Shown here: piece by piece, positions 63,862 through 64,000 of the stretch
How positions within the stretch are numbered: the first letter of the stretch is position 1
How the letters are laid out: the number at the start of each line of letters is the position of its first letter
Assembly: GCA_002102555.1 (NCBI GenBank)
Contig: MCFL01000004.1
Location: 248,001-312,000, forward strand
Length of the DNA: 64,000 bases
Direction of reading: 5' to 3'
From: Catenaria anguillulae PL171
Lineage: Eukaryota; Blastocladiomycota; Blastocladiomycetes; Blastocladiales; Catenariaceae
Position numbers and translations under genes: made by a program
The notes under the pieces: generated by a model
What the model saw: only the letters and a program-made list of their open reading frames with translations
Databases searched by the model: none
Told to the model about the DNA's origin: nothing

Positions 63862-64000
63862 ATGTCCATGTTCCATCGTTACACGTTCGTCATGCGATTC
63901 ACGCCCTGGTCGTACCACTGCTGCGCGGTCATCTTCGTTGCTGTTGCCTTCATTTCAATCGCCACTGCCCAAGGGCCATGCTCAAATGACGAGGAATGTC
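63862..64000 (+). CDS. Start of a secreted cysteine-containing protein (3' truncated)
   Basis: The frame from ATG 63862 (second in-frame ATG at 63892, the better signal-peptide start) gives M-R-F-T-P-W-S-Y, then a hydrophobic core C-C-A-V-I-F-V-A-V-A-F-I-S-I-A-T-A and Q-G-P-C-S-N-D-E-E-C as the window ends. This is a classical signal peptide with A-T-A before the likely cleavage site, followed by a cysteine-rich mature start. It resembles the exported families in this window but is too short to place. Confidence 0.45.
   Translation, partial: MSMFHRYTFVMRFTPWSYHCCAVIFVAVAFISIATAQGPCSNDEEC

Overview
The window is eukaryotic nuclear DNA, most likely from an early-diverging zoosporic fungus, with Blastocladiomycota as my best guess and Chytridiomycota as the alternative. 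The evidence is short introns (about 37-110 nt, donors GTACGT, GTATGT, GTTCGT or GTGCGT), moderately high GC, fungal-type Pfs2, Mak21, Rpn2, mS33 and DUF6604 proteins, and genes usually seen in animals or basal fungi: a 7-dehydrocholesterol reductase, a Slo-type K+ channel and a Ras-associating/PH/AGC kinase. The taxon is inferred from gene content only.

Layout. 1-1.1 kb: 3' end of an unidentified gene. 1.8-4.8 kb: two secreted ricin-B-type lectins. 5.1-8.6 kb: a tandem pair of seven-transmembrane proteins. 8.9-12.3 kb: PEX6, with many frame breaks. 12.5-15.3 kb: DDX42-type helicase. 15.7-19.6 kb: a second lectin cluster (one intact, one frame-disrupted, two remnants). 20.3-22.4 kb: cis-prenyltransferase and mitochondrial ribosomal protein mS33. 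23.2-25.6 kb: two secreted ten-cysteine, probably GPI-anchored proteins. 25.9-28.9 kb: a broken DUF6604 gene. 29.1-31.3 kb: Pfs2/WDR33. 31.6-32.6 kb: a PIF/Harbinger transposase remnant and an unknown ORF. 33-39.4 kb: divergent RPN2 and MAK21/NOC1. 39.5-41.3 kb: two C2-domain proteins. 42.1-45.9 kb: Rab11 and DHCR7. 47.0-51.9 kb: a small RING-like protein and the Slo channel. 52.9-53.8 kb: dienelactone hydrolase. 54.3-55.2 kb: a third ten-cysteine protein. 56-56.9 kb: an unknown protein. 57.5-58.5 kb: a metacaspase homologue lacking both catalytic residues. 58.7-61.8 kb: the RA-PH-AGC kinase. 63.9 kb to the end: start of a secreted protein.

Housekeeping genes cover ribosome biogenesis, mRNA 3'-end processing, splicing, proteasome, dolichol, sterol and peroxisome functions. 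They are interleaved with expanded, mostly secreted or membrane families (lectins, ten-cysteine GPI proteins, 7TM proteins) that look like the lineage-specific cell-surface part of the window.

A recurring feature is single-base frame breaks, almost all in the direction of a lost base. They lie in 8.9-31 kb and 47-52 kb, while 33-46 kb and 53-62 kb are clean. Because genes expected to be essential are hit, consensus sequence errors explain many of them better than pseudogenisation.
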